64,000 nt of DNA, from positions 26,736 to 90,735 of the forward strand of contig DIET01000012.1 in assembly GCA_002418765.1 (NCBI GenBank), read 5' to 3'. This DNA is from Peptococcaceae bacterium UBA5767. GTDB lineage: Bacteria > Bacillota > TC1 > UBA5767. Made by a program: the position numbers and the translations under genes. Shown here piece by piece: positions 35,518 through 46,741 of the stretch. Numbering within the stretch: position 1 is the first letter of the stretch; each line of letters starts with the position of its first letter. The notes beneath the pieces were generated by a model that was not told where the DNA came from, did not search any database, and worked only from the letters and a program-made list of their open reading frames with translations.

Positions 35518-36837
35518 TCAGGAAGAGATCCTATTTCTGGACAGCCAACCTGAAAATATCATGACCAGGCTGACCAAGATAAAGGTCAGTTCATAGCCAA
35601 AATGACTGATAAAAAATCCCCCGGCAATAGGAAGGATTACGACAAAAATGTTCAGCGTACCTCGAATGCCAAGGTATTCGGTTCTCCGATTATCTGGTGC
35701 AATATCCAGCAGATAAGGTTCAAAACCAATCAACCGACCACTGATGATAAAACCAAGGAGAAAAAAGACCATGCTGTATAGCAGGGGGGTTGTCCGTACT
35801 AGGATAATGGCCAGCAAAGGAATAGTCGATCCCAAATAGATGCATAATCTGACGATAACCCGGGCGGATGTTCGAGAAGCCATGTAGCCCCAGATAAAAT
35901 TAGATAGTATAGTACCCGTTACCTGGAATAGTAAGTATTGCCCAAGATATGAATGTGAAGAAGCGAATACATCTTTGGCGTAAATCATATAAAAAGGCAA
36001 AATCATGATGCTGAAGCTGGCTAGATTTTCAATCAGAATGAACCGACGAAACTGTTTGTCGGTTTTTAATATGTTAGGCACTTCGCGGATGTAAGATAGA
36101 AAACTTTGATTTGCATGTTCTGCAGGTGGTGAAGCGGGTTCATGGATGCGGTAAAATCCCAGTGAAGAGATGAAAAGACCAAGTCCACCAATGGTGAGCG
36201 TAAGAGCATAATTATCAGGAAAAGACAGTTGCCCAGGTCTAAATATACCGGCAATCATGATCCCTCCCACAAAGGCGGCTATGCTGGCGAAGAATTGTTT
36301 TATGGCGTATAAGCGCGATCGTTGTTGGCTTGTTAACATTTTCCCCACGACATCAGCATAAGCGATTCCGGCAAAACCCGCACTGATGGAGAAAAGAAAG
36401 ATCCAAATAAAAAACGTATAGATTGCAATGCGTGGATGGGTAGCTCCAAAAAACCAGGTAGAGACGGCCATACCGAGAAAGGCGGCTGCGCGCATGTAGA
36501 TTCCGATGAGAAGGAACCTTTTTTTGTAAGAGCGTGACTTCAGGTAGTGGCTGAAGCCTAGATTGAAAATAAGAGGAGCTCCCAGCATAATGGCATAAAG
36601 TAGTCCGAATAGTATTTTTGAATCGGTCATTTCTGAGACTAGAGACGGAAATACTGTATTGAGATCGAGCATGGATATTGTGAAGGCCAAAAAGAACCCA
36701 TGCCAGATATAGGCGAAGTAAATAATGTTGACTTGCGTATTCGGTTTGGGCGTTTGTATCGAGCCTTTTTTAATGTCCGCCAATTCAGCAGGTTGGTCAG
36801 TAGCAAAAGGACCAGACTGGTCAGAAGATTGATTCAT
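35518..36837 (-). CDS. MFS transporter, unassigned family
   Basis: 439 residues. A polar N-terminus of about 35 residues precedes twelve hydrophobic helices. The loop between helices 2 and 3 has a reduced motif (FSHYLKSRSYKKRFLLIG), and a central loop carries RIHEPASPPAEHANQSF. The sequence resembles MFS proteins annotated only as permeases in Clostridia, with GIAYADVVGKMLTSQQRSRLYAIKQF in helix 5 reminiscent of peptide or sugar-like carriers. No substrate can be given. It is the only gene on the minus strand in this part and ends at a shared terminator with the BMP gene. Confidence 0.8.
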   Translation of the reverse strand: MNQSSDQSGPFATDQPAELADIKKGSIQTPKPNTQVNIIYFAYIWHGFFLAFTISMLDLNTVFPSLVSEMTDSKILFGLLYAIMLGAPLIFNLGFSHYLKSRSYKKRFLLIGIYMRAAAFLGMAVSTWFFGATHPRIAIYTFFIWIFLFSISAGFAGIAYADVVGKMLTSQQRSRLYAIKQFFASIAAFVGGIMIAGIFRPGQLSFPDNYALTLTIGGLGLFISSLGFYRIHEPASPPAEHANQSFLSYIREVPNILKTDKQFRRFILIENLASFSIMILPFYMIYAKDVFASSHSYLGQYLLFQVTGTILSNFIWGYMASRTSARVIVRLCIYLGSTIPLLAIILVRTTPLLYSMVFFLLGFIISGRLIGFEPYLLDIAPDNRRTEYLGIRGTLNIFVVILPIAGGFFISHFGYELTFILVSLVMIFSGWLSRNRISS

Positions 36838-37129
36838 GGGATATCTCGTTTCTAATTCATTTCTCTAGGTCTGTCTCTATCCTACGCCATTTTTGTCCAA
36901 TAGAAAAGCCCAAGGAATGAGGATGCTCAATATGATAGATGATGACAATATTTATAGGAGCTTGATGAATTTTTTTCGATGATAGAATACATATTTCTCA
37001 ATTGCTTTTACTTGGAGTAGTATATACATAAGTCCAGTCATTGCTTTCATGGCGGGAAATGATCTGGGAGGATGTTGATCAAGAGCATCACCAAGACAGA
37101 AACACTAGCATAGGGAGGTTCTATACATC

Positions 37130-38239
37130 ATGTTGAAGAAACGAATCGATGAGGTAAAAGGGTGGGACCACCCTGTACAGGAAGAATTCGAAAGACAGTA
37201 TGTCAGGTTGAATTATCAACATGTGATACCAGCCTTGATGATTCTTTATATGGTGGAATGGGGGCTTTATTCTATACAGCATTTACTATTTGATGTTGGT
37301 GAGATTATTCTATGGTTTCAGGGATTCAATACCATCATGATTTTTGTATTGATTACAGCCTATCATTATTTTTACCGGTTGCCGATCTTATTGCTGAAGG
37401 TATTGATCTATCTGTGTGCTCTTGGGATTATGTTATTTGGTGTGGCCTTGGTACTGGGAACACAATATGATGCTGATTTGGTGCATATGTTTATGATGAC
37501 TACGTTTGGTGTGGCTGCTTTTATGGTTATGCCGCCAATAGAAGCGCTCATTGTATTTGGTATTCCCACTTTTCTATTTTTTTTCGCCCTCCCCTTGTTT
37601 CAAAGTGATGCGAGCATTGTTATGGTAAATCGCATCAATGTTATAATTTTTAATCTTTTTGTGTGGCTTTTGTCTTACAACCAGTTTGGTTTAAAGCACA
37701 AAAACTTCTTTTCAGAAATGGAACTGCATAAGACGTTCAAAAGACTAGATAAAATGGCCAGAACGGATCTGATGACGGCTTTGTATAACCATACCACCAT
37801 TTTGGATATTCTTAGAAATGAGATGGAGCGCGCAAACAGGTATGGCACTGACTTGGTGGTGCTTCTTGTGGATATCGATGATTTCAAACGGGTCAACGAC
37901 TACCTGGGTCATGTGGTGGGTGATGAGGTCATCAAATCTGTGGCAGACATCTTGCAGAAAGCGGCGCGCAGTACAGATGATATCGGACGCTATGGAGGCG
38001 AGGAGTTTCTGGTCGTGATGCCCAACACGGACGTTGACGGGGCGTTTCAATATTTTCAGCGAGTCAGGCAGTCTTTGCAACTGTACACGCTTCCTAACGG
38101 TGACACGATTTCCATCAGTGCAGGCATTGCTTATTACCAAGGCGAGGATATAATCAGTTTGCTGAAAATGGTCGATGAAAGATTGTATAGGGCAAAACAA
38201 AAGGGTAAAGATAGATGTATTGCTGATGAGGTAGCCTAG
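37130..38239 (+). CDS. Membrane-bound diguanylate cyclase (GGDEF domain)
   Basis: 369 residues. The N-terminal half (about 30-195) has six hydrophobic helices with short loops and no recognisable ligand domain. The C-terminal GGDEF domain starts at LDKMARTDLMTALYNHTT and has the active-site variant GGEEF (289-293) within RYGGEEFLVVMP. An RxxD inhibitory site (RSTD) sits five residues before it. It should make c-di-GMP in response to a membrane signal. GGGAGGTTC lies upstream at slightly long spacing. No partner gene is adjacent. Confidence 0.9.
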   Translation: MLKKRIDEVKGWDHPVQEEFERQYVRLNYQHVIPALMILYMVEWGLYSIQHLLFDVGEIILWFQGFNTIMIFVLITAYHYFYRLPILLLKVLIYLCALGIMLFGVALVLGTQYDADLVHMFMMTTFGVAAFMVMPPIEALIVFGIPTFLFFFALPLFQSDASIVMVNRINVIIFNLFVWLLSYNQFGLKHKNFFSEMELHKTFKRLDKMARTDLMTALYNHTTILDILRNEMERANRYGTDLVVLLVDIDDFKRVNDYLGHVVGDEVIKSVADILQKAARSTDDIGRYGGEEFLVVMPNTDVDGAFQYFQRVRQSLQLYTLPNGDTISISAGIAYYQGEDIISLLKMVDERLYRAKQKGKDRCIADEVA

Positions 38240-38311
38240 TCTGGCGCTGAGAATCGATGTGTGGATTTGCGTAGGAGCACTGACTGGTTTGGGGATGGGT
38301 AGTTTATGATG

Positions 38312-38332
38312 TTATAATTGTAATCATTACAA
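38312..38332. promoter_or_regulatory. Per/Fur-box palindrome overlapping a -10 element
   Basis: TTGTAATCATTACAA (38318-38332) is a perfect 7-1-7 inverted repeat, the arrangement bound by PerR/Fur repressors. It overlaps TTATAAT (38313-38319), a likely -10 box. It lies just upstream of the regulator gene, so autorepression is likely, extending to katG if co-transcribed. Confidence 0.75.
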
Positions 38333-38386
38333 ATGAATAACCAAATCATAATGCATCTGCCTTTGGCACAAAGGGAAGTGATTCGC

Positions 38387-38830
38387 GTGAATCCGACATT
38401 GGAAAAATTAAAAAAGCAACTGAGTGATAAAGATATTCACCTTTCGCATCAGAGAATGAAGATTCTGCAATATCTTGCAGATCATCCCAGTCACCCCACT
38501 GCTGATCAGATTTTTACAGACTTAAAAAAAAGCATTCCAACTTTATCCAAAACGACCATCTACAACACGCTTAGATTGTTTTTGGAGGCAGGATTGATTC
38601 GAGTCCTCAACATTGATGATTATGAGACCAGATACGATACGGTTCTGGAGGATCATGGGCATTTCCTGTGTAGTCAATGCGGCAGTATTTATAATTTCTC
38701 CATTGATCTCACGCACTCTGACATTAAGGGATTGGAAGGCTTTGACATCTCTGCAAGAGATGTATATTTCAGTGGCCGGTGTCCACATTGCCTTGCCCGC
38801 TTGCAGGATGAAAACAATGTAAAAGAGTAG
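38387..38830 (+). CDS. perR: PerR-like Fur family peroxide repressor
   Basis: About 147 residues if GTG 38387 is used; it has AAGGGA at good spacing and gives the normal PerR length. ATG 38333, 18 codons upstream, abuts the palindrome and has no binding site. The winged helix has LSHQRMKILQYLADHPSHPTA and TLSKTTIYNTLRLF. Structural zinc is held by CSQC and CPHC. Of the five Bacillus subtilis PerR metal ligands, His37, Asp85, His91 and His93 have equivalents (SHPTAD, RYD, DHGH), but the Asp104 position is Asn (codon 38693-38695). katG follows on the same strand, fitting a peroxide-sensing role; Fur or Zur identity is less likely. Confidence 0.8.
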   Translation: MNPTLEKLKKQLSDKDIHLSHQRMKILQYLADHPSHPTADQIFTDLKKSIPTLSKTTIYNTLRLFLEAGLIRVLNIDDYETRYDTVLEDHGHFLCSQCGSIYNFSIDLTHSDIKGLEGFDISARDVYFSGRCPHCLARLQDENNVKE

Positions 38831-38948
38831 GAAACGACTGACTTTTCGCTCCTGATTTGTGAACCATATAACCATATGGAAGAAATGGGTCAAGAAAAGG
38901 GGATTGGTTGAGAGGGAAGTATTTTGTATGCAGATTATCGCTTTGTGA

Positions 38949-41186
<2,238 letters not shown>

Positions 41187-41238
41187 CTGATGGCAAGGCA
41201 AGCTGGCATAAAGAGGGTGTGAGAAAGAGGTGAACTGG

Positions 41239-41661
41239 ATGATGAGATATTCAGTGAGAAAAATGGGATTGGCTGTACTGGGGACTGTATCGTTGGTCTT
41301 GGGGCTGGTGGGCATTTTTATACCGGTCCTGCCTACGACGCCATTTCTTCTTTTGGCCTCTTTTTGCTACCTTCGAAGCTCGAAAAAAATGTACGACTGG
41401 CTGATTCATCATCCGTATTTTGGCTCTTATATCTATGGTTATATTACCTATAAGGCTGTCTCTCGAAAAACCAAAAGAGGCGCCCTGATTTTTCTTTGGT
41501 TGACACTCATTTTGTCTATGATTTTGGTTGCGTTTTGGCATGTAAGAGTCTTTTTGCTGCTGGTGGGATTGGGTGTGACATGGCATCTATTGACGCTTAA
41601 AACCTTAGGTCCAAAAGAAGAAACGGAAGCGTGCGATCAACAGGGTCTCAGCCAGGAATAA
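41239..41661 (+). CDS. DUF454 (YbaN family) membrane protein
   Basis: 140 residues from ATG 41239, behind AGAGGTG. The family signature IFIPVLPTTPFLLLASFCYLRSS is intact, with the following WLIHHPYFGSYI and a basic KAVSRKTKRGA loop before two further helices. It is a small inner-membrane protein of unknown biochemical role, found in many bacteria. It lies 52 bases after katG, so could be co-transcribed. Confidence 0.87.
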   Translation: MMRYSVRKMGLAVLGTVSLVLGLVGIFIPVLPTTPFLLLASFCYLRSSKKMYDWLIHHPYFGSYIYGYITYKAVSRKTKRGALIFLWLTLILSMILVAFWHVRVFLLLVGLGVTWHLLTLKTLGPKEETEACDQQGLSQE

Positions 41662-41758
41662 CATGTCGCTGGTTTGGCGTGGCTGGCTGGGCCACAGTCT
41701 AGTATCATACTTTTGAAATGGTAACGGTTGAATAAGGGGGATTCCCTAAGGTGATCGC

Positions 41759-42103
41759 ATGGAACAAAAAAGAAAGAATCTCTATGATTATTCGTTAGGT
41801 TCTTCAGAACAAGAAATCAAAGAGATACTGCTTGGTCATGCACAGGTACGCATTGAGCGCATCATTAGCTCTGGTCAAACCAGCGAGTGGTACGATCAAG
41901 AAGAGGATGAATGGGTCGCATTGCTCCAGGGTCAGGCGATTTTGAGTTATGAGGGGAATCAAAAAGATTGTTTGTCCCCAGGTGATGTTGTGTTCATCCC
42001 GGCGCACAAAAAACACAAGGTGAGCGCTACCTCTGTGACGCCACCTTGCGTGTGGTTGTGTGTTTTTATGGGCAATGACGAAGTGGACAAGTGTTCATCA
42101 TGA
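41759..42103 (+). CDS. Cupin domain protein
   Basis: 114-residue single-domain cupin. The barrel motifs are SSGQTSEWYDQEEDEWVALL, LQGQAILSYEG, and LSPGDVVFIPAHKKHKVSAT. The first motif lacks the usual HxH pair, having Trp-Tyr-Asp and Glu residues instead, so metal binding may differ; the last motif keeps its His residues. It resembles small cupins annotated as phosphoribosylaminoimidazole-carboxylase-like or peroxide-related proteins, with no proven reaction. AAGGTGATCGC precedes the ATG. It ends at a shared bidirectional terminator. Confidence 0.8.
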   Translation: MEQKRKNLYDYSLGSSEQEIKEILLGHAQVRIERIISSGQTSEWYDQEEDEWVALLQGQAILSYEGNQKDCLSPGDVVFIPAHKKHKVSATSVTPPCVWLCVFMGNDEVDKCSS

Positions 42104-42106
42104 TAT

Positions 42107-42145
42107 AAAAAAGACGTAGCCTAAAATAAGGGCTACGTCTTTTTT
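42107..42145. terminator. Bidirectional terminator, 15-bp stem
   Basis: Bases 42107-42121 pair perfectly with 42131-42145; GACGTAGCC forms the GC core and A6/T6 tracts flank it on each strand. It serves the cupin gene (plus) and the OsmC-like gene (minus). Confidence 0.92.
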
Positions 42146-42166
42146 GAGGTGCATGGGTTTTGCTGT

Positions 42167-42568
42167 TTACGCTTTTTCCGACAGATCGGTTATGGTCACA
42201 AACTGTGGTGGATTTGCAAAATGCTTCTTGACCGCGCACAGATCCATGCTACGGATAACCCCAGCTTCATATTTTTCAGGAAATCCTTCCGGTGTGATGA
42301 GCTTCAAGGTGACTTTGGAAATCAGTCCTGTTGCCAAATCATTTTCCAAATCCATAGCGATCGACATGCCTGTGGTGTCAATGCCGCGGCTCTGGCAGAA
42401 CCCCAGCGCATAAATGCCTGCACAGGTGCCGATGGAAGATAAGAATAGAGAAAAAGGTGTTGGCGCACTGCCATCACCACCGCCATGGACCGATTGATCG
42501 GTCTCTATCATAAAATCTCCCACTTGCGCATAAACCTTTTTTCCTCCTGGAAAAGTAATGTTGATCAT
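42167..42568 (-). CDS. OsmC/Ohr family protein
   Basis: 133-residue soluble protein. The OsmC pattern is visible: GGDGSAPTPFSLFLSSIGTCAG with the first redox Cys, and MDLCAVKKHFANPP with the second. Members reduce organic hydroperoxides; this one is of the shorter general OsmC type rather than a clear Ohr. Its start has a consensus GAGGAGG site, and a near-consensus promoter lies just upstream on the minus strand. Its position opposite the katG group fits a role in oxidative stress. Confidence 0.87.
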   Translation of the reverse strand: MINITFPGGKKVYAQVGDFMIETDQSVHGGGDGSAPTPFSLFLSSIGTCAGIYALGFCQSRGIDTTGMSIAMDLENDLATGLISKVTLKLITPEGFPEKYEAGVIRSMDLCAVKKHFANPPQFVTITDLSEKA

Positions 42569-42598
42569 ATGTTTACCTCCTCAATTCGTTTCTTGGTT

Positions 42599-42627
42599 AT
42601 TATATGCTCTTCAGGATCATTATTCAA
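42599..42627 (-). promoter_or_regulatory. Sigma-A promoter of the OsmC gene
   Basis: On the minus strand TTGAAT (42622-42627), a 17-base spacer and a consensus TATAAT (42599-42604). Transcription would begin near 42,592, giving a leader of about 25 bases. Confidence 0.8.
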
Positions 42628-43281
42628 AAATATGACCACTCTGGCAGGATTTTTTTTTCAGTTGGGGAAAAATGAATAAGAAAGAAGGCAATGCAGCTTT
42701 CGTAAGGGGAAGCATCTTTTTTTCTGTTGGCATGGGAAGAAGATACACGGAGGAATGATGAATCGTCGCAGATTTTGGTAGGGTGGCAAGCATTTCCTTG
42801 GTCCTGAGTGCTGTTGTTTCTTATGTATACAGTAGCCTTGTTTGGGGAAGTGGTGTTTTTAATTGGGAGGTCGCTTGGCGTTTGCTATTGTGCTGGGTGT
42901 TGTATTTGCGTTCATGGACAAAACACCATAGTAGGGTGGTGCGTTCCCCATTTTTCTATGTGGTCATAGAGCATGATTTTACCAGCGGTCTTCATCAGAT
43001 CGGGTTCATTGGTGACACAGGGTACTCTCCCAGTTTTCATGTCGTTGAGTAGGATATCAGTATATTGCCAGTGGATGTGGAGACAGGGAATAGGGTGAGA
43101 AAGAAATGAGTTCCATGAAGAAGCAAGTATTGGCCAATGGGAGGGTAGCATAGAAAACAAATCTCTTCGCTGTTTACCATTATGTGATGGGTGATATCAG
43201 CAAGCAGGGAACAAGCATATTTAGACAGGGCACGGAGAACAGATAGGTAAAAAGAATCCTGAGGTATGATGGGAGCGTAAG
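42628..43281. other. Long intergenic stretch without a supported gene
   Basis: Short frames exist on both strands but lack ribosome binding sites and family likeness. Nothing else recognised apart from GGGAGCG, the ribosome binding site of the next gene. Confidence 0.35.
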
Positions 43282-44280
43282 ATGATGGATGAAATCTATT
43301 TGGTGACGGGGGCGGCGGGGCACCTGGGCAGTGCGGTGGTTAGAGAATTGCTCGGTATGAGCAAAAGAGTACGTGCGCTGGTATTGCCACGGGAAAAGAA
43401 CCTTCCCTTTGGAGATGTTGAAATCTGTTATGGCAATGTTTGTGATTCCAAGAGCCTGGATGGTTTTTTTCAGCACAAGGAAAATGAGAAACTGTATGTG
43501 ATTCATTGTGCTGGGGTTGTCTCTATTGCCTCCAGGTTTATTCAGAATGTCTACGATGTGAACGTAACGGGGACGAAAAATGTGGTGGATTGGTGTGAGC
43601 GATGTAAAGTCAATCGGTTGGTTTATGTGAGCTCTGTTCATGCGATTCCAGAAAAACCTGTGGGGGAGGATGTGGTGGAAACACGTGTTTTCCATCCGGA
43701 TGAGGTTACAGGCATATACGCCAAAACCAAATCCGAAGCGACAGCCCATGTGCTGGCTGCGGCTAGCCGTGGTCTTTCCTTGTGTGTTGTTCATCCTACT
43801 GGTATTTGCGGTCCTTTTGATCAAGGAAGCGGGCACATGACTACGCTGGTGCTTGATTATGTCAAGGGTCGATTGGTCGCCAGCATGAAGGGCGGATATG
43901 ATTTTGTTGATGTTCGGGATGTGGCGACAGGAATCATTTCTTGTCTTACGAAGGGAAGATCTGGGGAGTGTTATATCTTGTCCAATCGGTATTTTGAAAT
44001 CAAAGAGATTCTGGATATGCTTCATGATATCACAGGAAAAAGAAAGATCAGGCTCATACTGCCTCTTTGGTTTGTCAGGCTTACTGCGTCCTTGTCGGAA
44101 ACATACTATAGGATTTTGCAGCAACCACCACTTTATACACCTTATTCTATATATACTATTTCATCTGCTGCTCATTTTTCGAATCAGAAAGCCAGAGCGG
44201 AATTGGATTATTGTACCAGGGACATGAGAGTAACACTGGGAGATACAGTTGCGTGGTTAGAAAACGAGGGTAGGTTGTGA
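43282..44280 (+). CDS. NAD-dependent epimerase/dehydratase (extended SDR)
   Basis: 332 residues. The Rossmann NAD(P) motif is LVTGAAGHLGSAVVREL at the N-terminus. The catalytic elements are VYVSSVHAIP (Ser) and YAKTKSEATAHVL (Tyr-x3-Lys). VHPTGICGPFDQGSG and DFVDVRDVATGI match the 3-beta-HSD / dihydroflavonol reductase-like branch. The substrate is unknown; family members act on sugars, sterols or small ketones. GGGAGCGTAAG precedes the ATG. It seems monocistronic. Confidence 0.85.
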   Translation: MMDEIYLVTGAAGHLGSAVVRELLGMSKRVRALVLPREKNLPFGDVEICYGNVCDSKSLDGFFQHKENEKLYVIHCAGVVSIASRFIQNVYDVNVTGTKNVVDWCERCKVNRLVYVSSVHAIPEKPVGEDVVETRVFHPDEVTGIYAKTKSEATAHVLAAASRGLSLCVVHPTGICGPFDQGSGHMTTLVLDYVKGRLVASMKGGYDFVDVRDVATGIISCLTKGRSGECYILSNRYFEIKEILDMLHDITGKRKIRLILPLWFVRLTASLSETYYRILQQPPLYTPYSIYTISSAAHFSNQKARAELDYCTRDMRVTLGDTVAWLENEGRL

Positions 44281-44582
44281 ATCATCTTACCTAGTATTCT
44301 CACTCAGATAATGCATGCGGTCATGTTAGTAGATATAAATAGGAATGTTCTTGCTCAGAAGGTATCTGCTGCTGGAAATAGCTTGTTGATATTAGAAACC
44401 ATTTTCGTGGTTATTTTGTTCAATAAAACATAGTAGGTGTTTCTTTTGTAGACATGTTGCAGGTGATTGCAAAAATTGGGAGGGTTAGTATTCGAAATCT
44501 CATAAAAATTGTTTTCATTTCGCCTGGTGAGTCCTCCAGGCTTTTTGTTTGGTTGTCGAATGTGAGCGCTATCACTGGCCTT
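44281..44582. other. Intergenic stretch ending in a terminator
   Basis: No gene seen between the epimerase stop codon and the terminator at 44,522, about 240 bases further on. A long 3' UTR or an unrecognised small RNA could fill it. Confidence 0.3.
44522..44550 (+). terminator. Intrinsic terminator
   Basis: GCCTGG (44522-44527) pairs with CCAGGC (44536-44541) across an 8-base loop; TTTTTGTTT follows. Plus-strand orientation. Confidence 0.75.
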
Positions 44583-44999
44583 TTATTGTTTGTGTTTTTT
44601 CATGAGTAACTTGTACCAATAATAGAGCGTGCATCCAAAACAGTAGCCACTGAGTGCTGCCAAAGCAACGGTGGCCAACAATGCGGATATGATGAAGCCA
44701 GCAGTACTGAGATGGAAGAGAAACAACAGTATGGATATGGTCAGAAACAAGACCGCCAGGATTTGGTTGAAACGGCTTAGTTCCAAGGACTCTGTTTTGG
44801 CATGTATGATTTGTTTAGACAGTAAAGGTTTGGCCATCTGAATGAAAAGGTTGCCCTTGATTCCTCGCAGAAGCGCTATCGTCTCAATGAACCACAGGAG
44901 GAAAATGAAAGCTGCATTTTGGGTTACAAGTGCGAGCAGTACGAGTAAGACGATGCCGGTCTGATTGGCATGGATATAAGGCAAGGGGATTTCTTTCAT
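44583..44999 (-). CDS. DUF4395 family membrane protein
   Basis: 138 residues, four hydrophobic helices. The C-terminal GYCFGCTLYYWYKLL matches the conserved G-x-C-x-GC-x-x-Y end of DUF4395, and SLELSRFNQILAVLF matches the central RF segment. The Cys pair may be redox active; DUF4395 proteins are often near thioredoxin or sulfur-transfer genes. Here it lies 32 bases downstream of mnmA, a tRNA-thiolation gene, in the same direction. Function unknown. Confidence 0.75.
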   Translation of the reverse strand: MKEIPLPYIHANQTGIVLLVLLALVTQNAAFIFLLWFIETIALLRGIKGNLFIQMAKPLLSKQIIHAKTESLELSRFNQILAVLFLTISILLFLFHLSTAGFIISALLATVALAALSGYCFGCTLYYWYKLLMKKHKQ

Positions 45000-45031
45000 A
45001 GGGATGATCCTTTCTTTTTGTTTGGGAACGC

Positions 45032-46156
45032 TCAGTGGATAGGGAAGTGAGATACACTTGGTTGTGGTGGAGATAGGCTCTCGTTGGTGCGTAAGATGAC
45101 ACCGCCTCCAATCACATAATCTCCATCATAGAGGACGACAGCCTGGCCTTGGGTGATAGCTCGCTGGGGTTCGTCGAAAGTGACCTGTATCTGGTTGTTT
45201 TCCAGAGGAATAACGGTCGCCCACTGCTCTGGTTCGCGGTAGCGGATTTTGGCTTTTAAGCGTATGCTGTGTTCTAAACTTTTGCCGCTGATCCAGTTGA
45301 TGTCATGAGCAATCAAGGTGGTGCCATATAGTCCGGATTCTTCACATAGAACAATGGTATTGTTTTCTGGGTGTATGGAATGCACGTAGACAGGCCGTGG
45401 AAAGGATAGCCCTAGTCCTTTTCTTTGCCCGATTGTGTAATGGATGATTCCTTTATGTTGACCTAAAATCTTTCCATCCAGACCAATGAAATGTCCTTTT
45501 GCATAATGCCTACGGGTTTTGTTTTTTATGAAACGGGCATAATCGCCATCTGGGACAAAACAGATATCTTGACTGTCTGCTTTGTCTGCATTGTTGAATC
45601 TGAATTTTCTGGCCAAAAAACGCACCTTCGGTTTGGTATAATCGCCAAGAGGGAAGAGAGTGTGTGCCAATTTCTCTTGTGTCAGGGTATAGAGAACATA
45701 GCTTTGATCTTTGGTGGCATCAACCGCTTTTTTTAGGAAAAATTGGTCGCCTTGTTGCTCGATACGAGCATAATGGCCGGTCACGACATAGTAATAGTCC
45801 AGTTCCTTGGCCCGGCGATACAGTTGATCAAATTTGAGATAGCGATTGCAATCGATGCAGGGATTGGGTGTTTGTCCGTTTTCGTAGGCCTGGATAAAAT
45901 GTTGTATGACATCCTTATGGAATTGATCTTTAAAATTAAAAACATAGTAAGGTATGTTCAGTTGTATGGAGATCCGTCGGGCATCTTCGATATCGGCCAG
46001 TGAGCAACAGGTTGCTCCACCAGCAAGGTCATTTTCTTCGCCCTGAAACAGTTTCATGGTAATACCCAAGCAATCCATTCCTTTTCCTTTGATCAAGTAG
46101 GCAGCGACACTGCTGTCAACGCCTCCACTCATCGCGATTAGTGCTCTTTTTTTCAT
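45032..46156 (-). CDS. mnmA: tRNA 2-thiouridylase MnmA
   Basis: 374 residues from the ATG at 46156 (MKKRALIAMSGGVDSS); an upstream ATG in the same frame would add 14 unlikely residues. The PP-loop SGGVDSS binds ATP for adenylation of U34 in tRNA-Glu, -Gln and -Lys. TPNPCIDCNRYLKFD holds the catalytic Cys and KADSQDICFVPDGDY the partner Cys. GRQR-like IGQRKGLGLS and the C-terminal beta-barrel are present. It thiolates wobble uridine using sulfur from a cysteine desulfurase. The desulfurase (iscS) often found between Rrf2 and mnmA is absent here. A promoter and palindromic operator lie just upstream. Confidence 0.94.
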   Translation of the reverse strand: MKKRALIAMSGGVDSSVAAYLIKGKGMDCLGITMKLFQGEENDLAGGATCCSLADIEDARRISIQLNIPYYVFNFKDQFHKDVIQHFIQAYENGQTPNPCIDCNRYLKFDQLYRRAKELDYYYVVTGHYARIEQQGDQFFLKKAVDATKDQSYVLYTLTQEKLAHTLFPLGDYTKPKVRFLARKFRFNNADKADSQDICFVPDGDYARFIKNKTRRHYAKGHFIGLDGKILGQHKGIIHYTIGQRKGLGLSFPRPVYVHSIHPENNTIVLCEESGLYGTTLIAHDINWISGKSLEHSIRLKAKIRYREPEQWATVIPLENNQIQVTFDEPQRAITQGQAVVLYDGDYVIGGGVILRTNESLSPPQPSVSHFPIH

Positions 46157-46216
46157 GATATATCGCTCGCTTATCATGCGGCAATGACCGCAAGACAATG
46201 AATCCTCCCCTTCTTA

Positions 46217-46242
46217 CCTATATAACCTATCGGTTAAGTAGG
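46217..46242. promoter_or_regulatory. 26-bp palindromic operator in front of mnmA
   Basis: CCTA-TA-TAACC-TATC-GGTTA-AG-TAGG is an imperfect palindrome with arms of 5 and 4 bp. It begins just downstream of the mnmA -10 box, where a bound repressor would block initiation. Adjacent Rrf2 is the obvious candidate binder. Confidence 0.6.
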
Positions 46243-46271
46243 AATTTATCATATGGAGACTGGGTTGTCAA
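46243..46271 (-). promoter_or_regulatory. Sigma-A promoter of mnmA
   Basis: On the minus strand a consensus TTGACA (46266-46271), a 17-base spacer and TAAATT (46243-46248). The start site falls near 46,236, inside the palindrome. Confidence 0.8.
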
Positions 46272-46306
46272 TGCAAAAATTGTAAATGAAAAAGGTTTGG
46301 GAATAT

Positions 46307-46741
46307 TTAGATGTGATAAGGAGGATCTGATGCTGCTTGCTGTTGGATGAGATCCTCAATGGTGATATTTTCTAAATAGTCGTCTATAAGTTTATGCAAC
46401 TCTTGCCACATGGGTAGGGTGAGACATTGGCCAGAACGCTCACAAGTGTTGGGTTCGTGTTCCAGACAAGAAATGGGGGCGAGATTGCCCTCCAGCAGTT
46501 TCAGAACAGTGCCTACGGTGATTTGGCTAGGATGATGAGCCAGTTTGTACCCACCGTCTTTGCCTCGTTGACTCATGACCAAGCCTCTTTTGTGGAGGAT
46601 TGAGACGATGCTCTCTAGATATTTGGTGGACATGTTTTGCAACCGGGCAATCTCTTTGAGGGATAAGAAATTTTCATCATGATGTTGGGCGAGTTCCACA
46701 ATGATGCGAAGAGCATATCTGCCCCTTGTAGATATTTTCAT
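46307..46741 (-). CDS. Rrf2 family transcriptional regulator (IscR-like)
   Basis: 144 residues. The winged HTH has KISTRGRYALRIIVELA, SLKEIARLQNMSTKYLESIV and the wing GKDGGYKLAHHP. Three cysteines follow in the IscR arrangement (SCLEHEPNTCERSGQC), so an Fe-S cluster is likely bound and sensed. The usual isc operon is not next to it; instead mnmA lies downstream behind its own promoter. TTGGAGGAAACC precedes the ATG. A sequence resembling half of the mnmA operator lies upstream of this gene (46,789-46,804), consistent with autoregulation. Confidence 0.88.
   Translation of the reverse strand: MKISTRGRYALRIIVELAQHHDENFLSLKEIARLQNMSTKYLESIVSILHKRGLVMSQRGKDGGYKLAHHPSQITVGTVLKLLEGNLAPISCLEHEPNTCERSGQCLTLPMWQELHKLIDDYLENITIEDLIQQQAASDPPYHI

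Noticed and set aside
38333..38386. ATG 38333 as start of the PerR-like protein
   Set aside because: It abuts the operator palindrome, leaves no room for a ribosome binding site and adds 18 residues not expected in the family.
42783..43160. Short open frames on both strands (about 80-90 codons)
   Set aside because: No ribosome binding site, no family likeness, and the two frames overlap on opposite strands.
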